This document shows, one piece after another, positions 46,041 through 56,332 of a DNA stretch of 64,000 nucleotides (position 1 is the first letter of the stretch; every line of letters begins with the position of its first letter). The stretch is from Priapulus caudatus. Its lineage: Eukaryota; Priapulida; Priapulimorpha; Priapulimorphida; Priapulidae. Made by a program: the position numbers and the translations under genes. The notes under the pieces were generated by a model that saw only the letters and a program-made list of their open reading frames with translations, was not told where the DNA came from and searched no databases. The DNA lies in assembly GCF_000485595.1 (NCBI RefSeq), contig NW_014577086.1, positions 718,397-782,396 on the forward strand, written 5' to 3'.

Positions 46041-46078
46041 CAAGAGTGGATAATAGAGATCTCTATTATCCACTCTTG
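46041..46078. mobile_element. Perfect 38-bp palindromic micro-element with perfect 8-bp TSD ATGTTTAT
   Basis: The arm CAAGAGTGGATAATAGAGA is followed directly by its exact inverse, with no spacer. ATGTTTAT flanks both sides (46033-46040 and 46079-46086). This is the cleanest member of the family. Confidence 0.85.
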
Positions 46079-46349
46079 ATGTTTATGCATCACGCCATAG
46101 TCGGTTATTGGTGTTGGAAGAACGAATCTTGAAGCGCGATCCGTAGAAAGAGACGCGCGAGACAGAGTAAATCCGTTGATAAACGCGGATCTGCGTTGAT
46201 AGACCGGGAGATCGAAGCAAACGTTGGTATAAGATTGAGACAGATTATTCATCAGCCGTTCCCGGCGACACCTGCCGGCGTAATATGCTGTAAACTTCGG
46301 AGTTGTCTTACGCACGCCACGCATACAATGAACAATAGGGAGAACAAAG

Positions 46350-46500
46350 ACAATTAATAAATAAATAAAAAAATAAAAAATAAAAAAAAATTAGTAAAAA
46401 TAATTATTTAATTAATATTAATTAAATCATATCATCACTGTAAACCGCGCACAAACCCGCGACTCACACCGGCAGGGCGAGCGCGCGCGTAACTGGGGTT
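46350..46500 (-). mobile_element. tRNA-SINE-like relic on the minus strand
   Basis: Read on the minus strand, GCGCGCTCGCCCTGCCGGTG, GAGTCGCGGGTTTGTG and then an AT-rich tail resemble the anticodon and B-box part of a tRNA-derived SINE with a T-rich 3' region, in the same layout as 27526-27700. The B box is degenerate. Confidence 0.4.
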
Positions 46501-46576
46501 TTCCTCATTTTTTTGTTGAGGTTTCGAAGGGTTTTATTGACTTTGTTTATTTTATATTCTCCCTCCCGCTTTGTCG

Positions 46577-46605
<29 letters not shown>

Positions 46606-46608
<3 letters not shown>

Positions 46609-46663
46609 GGGTTAATAATAGAATTTTTTCCAAATTTGACAAATTTGTTATTATTAACCCCTG
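46606..46663. mobile_element. Palindromic micro-element (58 bp) inside a (TA)n run
   Basis: Arms CAGGGGTTAATAATA and its exact inverse enclose 28 bases. Both flanks are (TA)n (46577-46605 and 46664-46686), so any target duplication is hidden by the microsatellite. It fits the CRRGRG family consensus. Confidence 0.75.
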
Positions 46664-46689
46664 ATATATATATATATATATATATAAGG

Positions 46690-47270
46690 TGGGATAATAA
46701 AGGTAGATGAAGGGTAATTAGGAAGTGATGGAGGCAGTAGAGAATCGGAAATGCTGGCATAGTAAAGGAATCGAGAGAGTAAATGAGTAAATAATAAAGG
46801 GGCGGCGGTAGACGAGGGAGGGAAGTAAATGCGGTGAAGGCAGAGGAGGGATCGACGGCTGCTCATAATAATAACCATGATGGACGATATCTCCCAATGG
46901 ACGCATGCGCAAACTCTGCTACGTGGAATATCGAAACTAAACGCCTTTCCGATGATCAGCCAAATATGCACATACGCATAATGAAATATTAACACTAGAT
47001 CGCATCTGTTACGTGGTCGTGAAGCGAGTTTCAACCTATAGTTTTCTAATATGTTACAAACGCCGTTGTTTTGGGATGAGAGTGGATGTTAATTCTTTGC
47101 ATTAACACACTAATCGCATTAGATCTCTTGTTTTTACCATACACCTACACGGACGTCTCTTCTGTATAAGCTGATCAAATTAAACATTGATGACTCGCTT
47201 TTGAAGCCAGCACACATGTTAATCAAACGCGACAGTTCATTACACTATGAAGTGTAATTTATGTTAAGTC
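46690..47270. other. No gene recognised
   Basis: No supported coding frame. Confidence 0.45.
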
Positions 47271-47274
47271 TGTA

Positions 47275-47341
47275 TATATATATATATATATATGTTGTGT
47301 GTGTGTGCTGTGTGTGGTGTGTGTGGTGTGTTTGTGTGTTT

Positions 47342-47372
<31 letters not shown>

Positions 47373-48180
47373 ATGTGTGTGAGTGTATGTGTGTGTGTGT
47401 GTGTGTGTGTTGTGTGTGTGTGTGCGCGTGCGTGGCGTGTGTGTGTGTGCGTGTGTGTGTGTGTGTTGTGGTGTGTGTGTGTGGTGTGTGTGTGTGCGTG
47501 GCGTGTGTGTGTGGTGTGTGGCGCGCCTGTTGTGTGCATGTGCGTGTGCGTGTGCGTGTGGGCGTGTGCGTGCGTGCGTGGTGGGTGCGGCGTGCGTGCG
47601 TGTGGTGTATGGTTTTGTGTGCGCGTGCGTGTCTGTGTGTGTGCTTGTGTGTTTGGCGTGCGTGCGTGCGTGCGTGTCGTGCGCGGTGCGCGTGTGCTTG
47701 CGTGGCGTGTCGTGCGGTGCGTGCGTGCGTGGCGTGGCGTGTGTGTGTGGTTGTGTGTGTGGTGCGTGTGTGAGTGCGCAGCGTGTGTGTGTGTGTGTGT
47801 GCGTGTGCGTGCGTGTGCGTGTGCGTGTGCGTGTGCGTGTGCGCGTGTGCGGCGTGCGTGCGTGCGTGGGCGTGCGTGTGTGTGTGGGTATCGCGTGCGT
47901 GTCTGTGTGTGCGTGTGCTTGCGTGTGTTGCGTGCGTGCGTGCGTGCGTGCGTGTGTGTGGTGTGTGTGTGTGTGTGTGTTGCGTGCTGTGTGGTGGGTG
48001 TGCGCGTGCGTGTGGTGTGTGTGTGGTGTGTGTGTGTGTGTGTGTGTGTGGTGTTGTGTTGCTGTAATGTGGGCTTTGGTGTGTGTGCGTGCCCGTGCTG
48101 TCAGTGGGGGGGGGGGGGGGGGGGGGGGTGGTGCGTGTGCTTGCGTGCGTGCGCGTGTTGTGTGCGTGTGTGTTTTTATG
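47275..48180. repeat. Long (TA)n then (GT)n/(GC)n compound microsatellite with a polyG run
   Basis: GT, GTGC and GCGT units over about 900 bp, with an uninterrupted G run at about 48105-48128. Long frames on both strands (Cys/Val-rich and Thr/His-rich) are artefacts of the repeat. Alternating GT/GC of this length has strong Z-DNA potential. Confidence 0.97.
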
Positions 48181-48735
48181 CGGCGTACATATCGACGAGC
48201 GAGATTTACCGAGCACAATAAAAGACAGTAGATGTAGAGCTAAAGGAAGAGCATGTAATATGCTGTAATATATAAATGTTCTTCTGCTTTGTTGTCCAGC
48301 GTAATCGTGAAACAACAGTTTTTCCTGGCTATCAATGCATAAGGGTGGAGGTAGGGGTCTAAGACTCCGCAATCTGCTCTTACATGCGCAGCTTCTGTAA
48401 GTGATAAACCGCGCTACTAGCAAGCTGTAGTGTCCATGGCCAGGTTTTTGTTAGTCGTTTCCTAGAAGCGCGTGCTCTCCATTATCTCCTGCCCACGGCT
48501 AAGCTTTTCTATGAGCATGAACGGGCGGGATAATATAGCGAAACAACTTGAGCGTTTTTCATTGTTGTTGTGCGCTAATATTTTGATTGAATATGAGTCC
48601 GGATTTCTATCCCGTATCGCTTTCCTTACACGTGCTGCGATTGATCGTCCAGCACTTAATTACACGTCAAAATCCGCTTGCTACCTCTAACGTCTCGTCA
48701 TTACGTCTGCAACCCTGCCCAACAGAACCCAATGT
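48181..48735. other. No gene recognised
   Basis: No supported coding frame. Confidence 0.45.
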
Positions 48736-48737
48736 CT

Positions 48738-49075
48738 CATGTGTGTGCTGTGTGGTGGTGTGTGTGTGGTGTGTGTGATGTGTAGTGCGTGTGGCGTGTG
48801 CGTGTGCGGTGCGTGTGGCGTTGCGTGTGAGTGGCGTGCTGCATGAGTGTGCGTGCATGCATGTGTGTGTGGTGTGCGTGTGGTGTGTGTGTGTGGTGTG
48901 TGTGTGTGTGTGTGTGTGTGGTGTGCGCGCGCGTGTGCGTGTGCGTGTGCGTGTGCGTGTGCGTGTGCGTGTGCGTGTGCGTGTGCGTGTGCGTGTGCGT
49001 GTGCGTGTGCGTGTGCGTGCGTGTGCGCTCATGCATGAGTGCGTGCATGTGTGCGCGCGCGTGTGTGTATACTTA
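48738..49075. repeat. (GT)n and (GTGTGC)n microsatellite
   Basis: A clean run of about 16 GTGTGC hexamers spans about 48932-49020, bordered by less regular GT sequence. Confidence 0.97.
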
Positions 49076-49499
49076 GGTGAGCGTGAATATGCGCGTGTGT
49101 GTACATGGGGGTGGAAGGGTGGGTGAAATAGAGTGTGTAACTATATAGTAGCCCTGCGTTCAGCCATAATAAACTCAGCAGTCATTCGATTTTAATAGGC
49201 CTGCGCCACAAATTGCGGCCCCGTTTTGCTTACTCGCACCCTACTCGTATTTTACAAACATTCGCTAAAAAATGCAATCTCACAGCAGCACCATCTGTCA
49301 TTGCCGCCAACAACCGTGCAGTGGGCTGCTGCTGAAACCTAATGAATGCTGTCACCGATAGTGAAGAGTAGTCGGTTTCCCAAATTCGCACGCGAGTCTC
49401 GTAAACCTCGTTAATTAACGGTGATTGACTAGAAATTAATAGCCTCGTCCCCGCGGTTCCTCTAACCGAGTAAGGAACTCAACCGGGACGCTCACTGTG

Positions 49500-49554
49500 A
49501 ATGTGTGCGTGTGCGTGTGCGCGTGCGCGTGCGTTCGTATGTGTTCGTTTGTGT

Positions 49555-49614
<60 letters not shown>

Positions 49615-49660
49615 GTATGTATGTGTGTGTGTGGGTGGGTGGGTGCATGCGCGCGTGCCT
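49500..49660. repeat. (GT)n microsatellite
   Basis: GTGTGC, then pure GT, then GTGGGTGGGTGGG. Confidence 0.97.
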
Positions 49661-49929
49661 GTGTGACTGTGCACCCTGTGACGAAACGATGAACATTTTA
49701 GTCAAATATTTCCGTATAAAGCGTGCAAATGTTCACAGGGTGGGTGGTATACTGTGGCGGTCGTATAGTGTCGTAATGTGGGGTGTCAATGTAACAAAGC
49801 ATCGCCGAGAAGTCGACGGCGGTCGAGAGAGACTGAACAATGTGTCACGTGACTGGGATGGGTTCTGTGTCATGTGTTCTGAGTTTGTCTGTGTGTTATA
49901 GAGATTGAGGCAAGGTATATGTCAGAGCG

Positions 49930-50240
49930 ACTGCATGAAAGGTAGAGTGGCGGTTGCAGTAGGGGTTGCAGCTATAGCTTTGCATGAGAAAAAGTTTCTC
50001 GCCGGGGTCGTGCGTAGGGCAGGCACGGCGTAGCACGCCGCGAGGTTTGTTTTCGATACGCGATTGGTTTCGCCTATGCGCAACTGCAGAGACTCCAACT
50101 CTCCCGTTTTGGGGCCATTTTCCAAGAATCTCCCGTTCTCCCGCTTAAGCTCCATTTTCTGTCGCTTTAGTTTTGTTTTCTCCCGTCCAAATAAAAAAAG
50201 TGTAATATCTATTTTAAAAAAGTAATAATTTGATCGCAAG
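49930..50240. other. Region with reiterated CGGGAGA words on the minus strand; unclassified repeat?
   Basis: On the minus strand ACGGGAGAAAAC, GCGGGAGAACGGGAGATTC and AACGGGAGAGTTGGAGTCTC recur in 130 bp. It has the look of an old transposon remnant, but I cannot place it. Confidence 0.3.
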
Positions 50241-50519
50241 TCGATCGCCGAAAACCGCTACACTAGCTGAGATGTGGGCGGTTTTATACGCGTTGTACCG
50301 TAGGACCACCGTACCGTAAAAAAGCACCACGCACAGATGAGATCTGACGCATTTCTACACAATTGGCCACAGGCTATGTGAAATAATTGCGACGGCAGGA
50401 CCATGGTCCGGCCGGCGGATTATAACAGCAGAATGAAAAATACGATAACTAATAATAAAAATGTCATGGTTGCTGCGATTTCCCGAAGGCAAAGAAATAA
50501 TATCAAAAAGCGAAATGCA

Positions 50520-50520
<1 letters not shown>

Positions 50521-50606
<86 letters not shown>

Positions 50607-50615
50607 TGCGCGCGG
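50521..50615. repeat. (GT)n then (GCGT)n microsatellite
   Basis: About 33 GT units followed by GCGT units. Confidence 0.98.
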
Positions 50616-50639
50616 CGCGTGAATGTATGAAAAGGCGAC

Positions 50640-51655
50640 ACGTATACTCGCCGTCCTCTCCTGCGAGCGGCGGGTGTATAGATTAACGTTCGCACTGCAT
50701 AGTGGGAGACCGCAGCTTTGGACGTGTGATGGATAGGTCAGCACTGACGCACGGTCGGCCATCCGGATGTCACGTCCGCGTTATATTACAGCTTGCGGCG
50801 ACTACTAGCTGATTACATTTTGCAGTCTCCTTCCTCCCACTCCGTCATATAGACGCGCGTGAGTGCTCGCGGCAACATGCGCCCCCCGCGGCGAAGCCAG
50901 GAGCAGCAACCTCCTCCGTGGCGACCTCCGCCTCCGTCTCGATCGTCTGCTCTCTCCTATAAGCTTGTTGCGTCCGAGTTGTTGCGCTTGTGCCGCAGCT
51001 AGCACAGAGCGCCGAGCGTCGCGCCGCAAATAGCACGGGGAGTATCCAGTGTCATAACAATCGACGTCTGAGGCCGGCTCCGACAACAAACAGCGTTGAC
51101 ACGTACGCGAACAGCGCTTCTTATGATAACTCGCTGAGGTGAGGTGACGCCGCACCGGTCATCGTCGAACGCACAGCCACTCGTCCCCGCTTATCTCCAC
51201 GCTCTTCCGCTGCAAGCAACCGCAGCACTATATTTGCCATTGCCGCAGTAGGTTAATACGTCAGAACGCGACACCATGCATACCAGCCGTACATACACTA
51301 AACACGTGCGAATTATTGCCAGCTCGAAGACCGTGTATGGTGCGCGAACTGCTTCGTCACCTTGCGCAGTGAGTGACAGTAATTTGTCGCAGCGCGGGAA
51401 GCGTTGGTTATATGTAGCGGTTAACGGTGAAAACGCCTATACTCTAATGGGAATTACCGCTGCTTAGGTGCGATAAAAAAAACCTTCGTTGTCGGTTGTA
51501 GAAAAGAATCCGCTGCATTAGCGGCTTTGTGATCCAGCACGAGTGTTGCTTTAGATACGCGATGGTCATTTCAGAGATAAGCTCGTGGTATAGTACAGTA
51601 CACTGGCTCTAATATTCATCGAGAAGAGGGTCATCAATACTGGTGAGGAGGTAAC
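50640..51655. other. No gene recognised; CpG-rich stretch
   Basis: CpG is frequent in about 50850-51200, and one could imagine a promoter or a 5' exon, but no start, splice site or domain supports it. Confidence 0.35.
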
Positions 51656-51659
51656 GCTC

Positions 51660-51975
51660 TCCCTATCTATCTGTTTGTCTGTCGGTCTGTTTATACGTGT
51701 GCCCACCTGTCAGTCTGTACCTCTGTCCGGCTGTAAGTTTGTCTCTCTCTCTGTGCTCCCTCCATCTGTCTGTCTGTCTGTGTGTCTGTCTGTCTCTCTG
51801 CATGCCTGCCTGTGTGTCTGTCTGTCTGTCTGTCCGTTCATTCGTCCGTTCGTCCGTTTGTCTGTCTGTCTATCTGTATGTACGTTTGTCTGTCTGCCTG
51901 TCTATCTATATGTACGCCTGTCTATCTGTCTGTGTAGCTGGCTGCCTGCCTGCCTGCTATTCTGCTTGTCTGTCG
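51660..51975. repeat. (TCTG)n microsatellite, decayed
   Basis: TCTGTCTGTCTG with CCTG, TTCG and TATC variants over about 300 bp. Confidence 0.95.
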
Positions 51976-52257
51976 CTGATAGAGTGTTCATGCATTCGTT
52001 TTCAACCTAGCTAGTCAACCGCGTTTCGTGTAATCGGAGGACTTTGACTGTAAACGTTTACGGCTGCCACGTTCCACGTCCACGTCGTGTTCTCGCAGAA
52101 TTCGGCTGGCACTTGCGCAACCGCTTTTCAGGCTTCCTCTTGCATTCTTGTCAAATATTCTCTCCTGTATTTTCTGATGCCGTGGTTTAGCCCGCGCGTG
52201 ATAACCAAGCGTATTCAAGTAAGCGTATAAGCGTTGGCAGGCGGTCAAAGATAATAT

Positions 52258-52382
52258 CGGGAGTGAATAACGACAGATATTGATTACAGGCAGATACGTC
52301 ATTATTCGCCCCTGATAATGTCAGGAGTGAATAATAATAGAGTCAGGAGTGAATAATAATAGATCTATCATTATTCACTCCT
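52258..52382. mobile_element. Two adjacent palindromic micro-elements separated by GATAATRT target words
   Basis: Element A (52258-52313) and element C (52322-52382) are each palindromic, with arms CGGGAGTGAATAACGAC / CAGGGGCGAATAATGAC and CAGGAGTGAATAATRATAGA. GATAATAT (52250-52257), GATAATGT (52314-52321) and GATAATAT (52383-52390) bracket them. Inside C the left arm is directly duplicated (CAGGAG at 52322 and 52344). Confidence 0.8.
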
Positions 52383-52390
52383 GATAATAT

Positions 52391-52870
52391 TAGGCCGTTC
52401 GACGTTCGCCTACGCGGCAACCGTCATGGCGGCGGTCACCTTGTACGAGCAGCAGCAGCAGTAACAGCGGTCCGTGTTGCTCATCTCGCTCCGTGTTATG
52501 CTTGAACGACGCGGTGGGCGCCGCGAGTAAAGTGTTTAAGTGTGCCGGAATAGCGATTTGCGGCGCGGCACACGCCTGCACGCATGGCGGCCCCATGCCG
52601 CCCGCTTGCGTAAGCCGCATCTCAGCTGACAGATGCAACATATATCTCATTGTGCGTAGCAGCAGCGCGGCGCGCGTCGAGAGAAGGAGGAGGAAGAGGA
52701 GGAGGAGGATGGGGAAGAAGAGGCTGCGCGTGGTTTCGGTTTTCACGCAGCGGCTGATGTATATTAGCGCTGTTTTTCGATCGTGGGTGTGTATGTACAT
52801 CGATCACTCGCTCTAGCCGGTTTCAGGCTGGCAATAGTTTGTGACCTTGCGTTGGTGTGTGGTGATGTGG
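52391..52870. other. No gene recognised; short GGA-rich run
   Basis: Frames on both strands are unsupported. A GGAGGAAGAGGAGG run lies near 52684-52710. Confidence 0.4.
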
Positions 52871-52874
52871 GTGG

Positions 52875-53032
52875 GCGGGCGCATGCGTGTGTGTGTATGT
52901 ATGAGCATGTACGTCCGTGTGGCTGTGCGCGTGCGTGTGGCTGTGCGCGTACGTGTGGCTGTGCGCGTGCGTGTGTCTGTGCGCGTACGTGTGGCTGTGC
53001 GCGCGTGTGTGTGCGTGCGCGCGTGTGTGTAG
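52875..53032. repeat. 18-bp minisatellite GTGTGGCTGTGCGCGTRC
   Basis: The unit repeats about five times from about 52916, with one shortened copy (GTGTCTGTGCGCGTAC), next to ordinary GT repeats. Confidence 0.9.
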
Positions 53033-53039
53033 GTTGATG

Positions 53040-54120
53040 GAATTGGGGAGGGGGGTCTACATTGTGGAATCGCAACGGTCCGCAGTACACATGGCATCGC
53101 TCACCCAGCGCACGCCTAAACCTTCATTTTTTAAAACGTCGTTAGTTGCTAACAAATGCCAAAAGCATATATAGATGTATATATTACAGCCCGTCTGTTA
53201 CCGGTGCACAGATGACGTCTACATACACCCACGCTGCGTACGGGGAAGGCAATTAGTGAAATCCACTGCGGCAGGAACGCGCTGTTAGAACGATGCTAAT
53301 GTTAGGAACAACTTCCCTATCATTATGATACGAGAATAGCACTAACGTTGTCAGGAAGATATAAGAAATTGTAGCATTTTAGTAATTAAGTAAAATCTAA
53401 TTAAGTAGATAATCAATTAAAGAGTTAAATAAGTAAATAATATGTAATAAGTTATCTTAAGTAATTGAACGTGAAATATGTGCTTGTTGTTATAATGTCG
53501 CTAATTGGGTGGACAACGATTGATGTCCGTGCTGAATGTGCGTGGAGGCCCCCGCATTCCTGGGATTATGAATATCCGTGCTCTAAGTCTACTATAATTA
53601 TGTGGGATCATTATTTCTATACTTAGAGTTATCCGCGCAGGTTTCCCGCGAGTGACTTGTGATGTTATTACAATAACGGACGCGCTCTTCACATGCACCT
53701 GTTTGAGGGAAAAGACCCGACGCATGACAATCATGGTTGACTCGTTTCCAAACAAAATTAAACAATACACTGCCGGGCATTTTTTGTAATTTGTTCCAAT
53801 CCAAAAAACTGATATACCCATATGGTTATTTCGTTTCTTTCATTAACGTCTTCAAGACATATTTCAACGATATACGTGCGTTTCAATTATTTAATTATCG
53901 GATTATCATCCACCCCGAGCGTTAGTGAGGCGTGTGACAGTGAATGTTTAGTCTCTATTGAATTATAAATACGTATATCATGGATGTTGTAGGATGGTTT
54001 GCACCTACGATTCCTTATCAGGTCGATGGAATGAAAATATCAGAATTGATAGATAAAGAGTGCGATTGATGTTTGCATACTGACATTTATTCTAATAATA
54101 ACAAAAATTGTAAACCCGTT
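53040..54120. other. No gene recognised
   Basis: AT-leaning sequence; frames here have no recognisable domain. Confidence 0.45.
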
Positions 54121-54124
54121 TTGT

Positions 54125-54290
54125 GAGAGAGAGAGAGAGAGGGGGGAGTAAATCTGTGCGCGTGTGTGTAATAGAGAGAGAGAGTGTGTGTATTTGCGTT
54201 TATTTGTGTGCTTGTGTGTGTGCTTGCGTGAGTTTGCGTGTTCGCATGTGTGTGGAGAGATGCGTGCACGGGCGTGTTTGTGAGAAAGGA

Positions 54291-54326
<36 letters not shown>

Positions 54327-54348
54327 AGAGAGAGATGAGAGAAAGCAA
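54125..54348. repeat. (GA)n and GT-rich microsatellite
   Basis: GAGAGA blocks at both ends with GTGTGTTTGCG sequence between. Confidence 0.95.
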
Positions 54349-54349
54349 G

Positions 54350-56069
54350 GCAAAGAGAACGCACAAAAATATCACTGAAGGGAAAATAAATCGTTATAGT
54401 AAGTCGTACGCACCCATGTGTTGTGATGTTGTGATCGTACATGTGATCGACTGCTTCGTCGACAGTTCATATATTGCTGTTGGTCACGTCTTGTATTCGT
54501 GTCGAATTTTGAAACAGTGCTGTAGCGAGAAACACCCTACGTGGTCCCATCTATCAATCGCTATAATTGCATTGCTAGGGAGAGCCTAATTACAGTTACT
54601 TGGCAACACGCATTTTTTATTGTTGTGCTCCCTTGCCGTTCGCCGCAGGCACAGTATAATTGATTGCGAGGACAGTAAACACTTATCCGAGCAGGCCGAC
54701 GCACGTATCTGCTCTCATGATATTAGAAATATAATGAAAAAGGTTGTAAAAGCTAGGATCCGCTTTTATTCGCGGCACACACTTGGTATAGAAGCGTGAC
54801 TAACGCAACGGAAAAAAACGTGCATCCTAAAAGCTCGGGAGATTCTACGCGTAAATTGCGGATCCATTATGCGAGTTTTAAAGAAAAACTTGCCGTTGCA
54901 ATCATCGTAAGCCCACGAAAGGATATTTCAGGTACGCTAACCCGGGATGTGCTTAACGTTAACGTGCGCTACCAGGGGGCGTCCGGCGCGTCGCACCGGT
55001 TGGACAAAGGTCAACGGACAAGGCCAAAGTGCACGAAATACATCAACCAGAAATTAGTACCTATTACGTTTACGTTACGCATACCTATTATTATACTTAT
55101 TATTATACGCATACTATATTATCCTCCTATTATGTTTTCTAACATGTATTATTTTAGTAAATGAGTGACTCTTAACACGTGTACCAATGTGTACATGAAT
55201 TAAAGAATTTAGATAGATTACACGAATTAATTACATCTTACTTGAATTAGTCTTTATCTCTTAGTCTTAGTCTTTTATCTCTTATTTATGTACTTCTGAT
55301 GCGGTTCAGTCTGTGTATATGTGTTTGCGCGCGTTCTAAACCTTTTCGTCACGACGCCAACGTAATGTGGAATAGGGTTAGGGTAATCTAGTAAAGCGGC
55401 TGATCAATATTCGTACGATCTGGGAAAGAAATCTTTGGCAATTTGGAAAGAAAAAAAAAAAAATGATAGATCAACCTAACTCAATCCTGTCTATCTTCCC
55501 TCTGTCTCACCCCTATGTATCGTCACTTATGTATCTATCACTCGCATTTTCCGTTTCTCCTTCCCCTCCTACTCCCCCTCTCTCTTTCATACACGTCATT
55601 TCTTTCTTGCTCTATCTCGCCCTCCCGCTCTCGTTCTATTTCCTTCTCACGTTTCTTTCTCCATCTCTCGCTTGCGCCGTCTCTCTTTCACTATCTATAT
55701 ATATATAGTTTTATTTATTTATATTTTTATATATGTCGTATGCCATATATACCCTGTATGAGCATTTCCCTGTATTTCCTATCGACGACGATCGAAGCTG
55801 GGGCATGGGGGAGGTTAATGGCAGAGGGGAGGTCTGTGTGTGTCCGTGCATCGCTGACATGTACTTCCCGCTGGCGCACTTTATCTATGTTGTTTCTGCG
55901 TAGTGAACCATTCAGAACCAGCGGAAGGTAAATAAAGGCAAGGTGTGTCATATCTCAAATCCAGAGAGAGAGAACGAATTATCGAGACATTGGGGAGGGG
56001 TGGGCAAGGGAGGAATAAACGAAAGGAAGAATAAAAGAAAGCGGAGAGGGGCTCGGGAAATAAATAAAT

Positions 56070-56070
<1 letters not shown>
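54350..56070. other. No gene recognised
   Basis: A 122-codon frame (54796-55164) has no recognisable domain and ends in an Ile-rich low-complexity tail. CT-rich sequence lies at 55550-55700. Confidence 0.45.
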
Positions 56071-56072
<2 letters not shown>

Positions 56073-56128
<56 letters not shown>

Positions 56129-56141
56129 TATAGATAGATAA

Positions 56142-56216
<75 letters not shown>

Positions 56217-56239
56217 GATAGATAGATGGACAGACAGAC

Positions 56240-56329
<90 letters not shown>

Positions 56330-56332
56330 ATA
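56073..56332. repeat. (GATA)n microsatellite
   Basis: About 60 GATA units with a few TATA, AATA and GACA interruptions. Confidence 0.98.

Noticed and set aside
47245-48423. 392-codon Thr/His-rich and Cys/Val-rich frames
   Set aside because: Translations of GT/GC microsatellite; all six frames are open for the same reason.
50845-51250. CpG-rich promoter or first exon
   Set aside because: CpG frequency alone, without a start, donor site or known domain, does not support a gene call.
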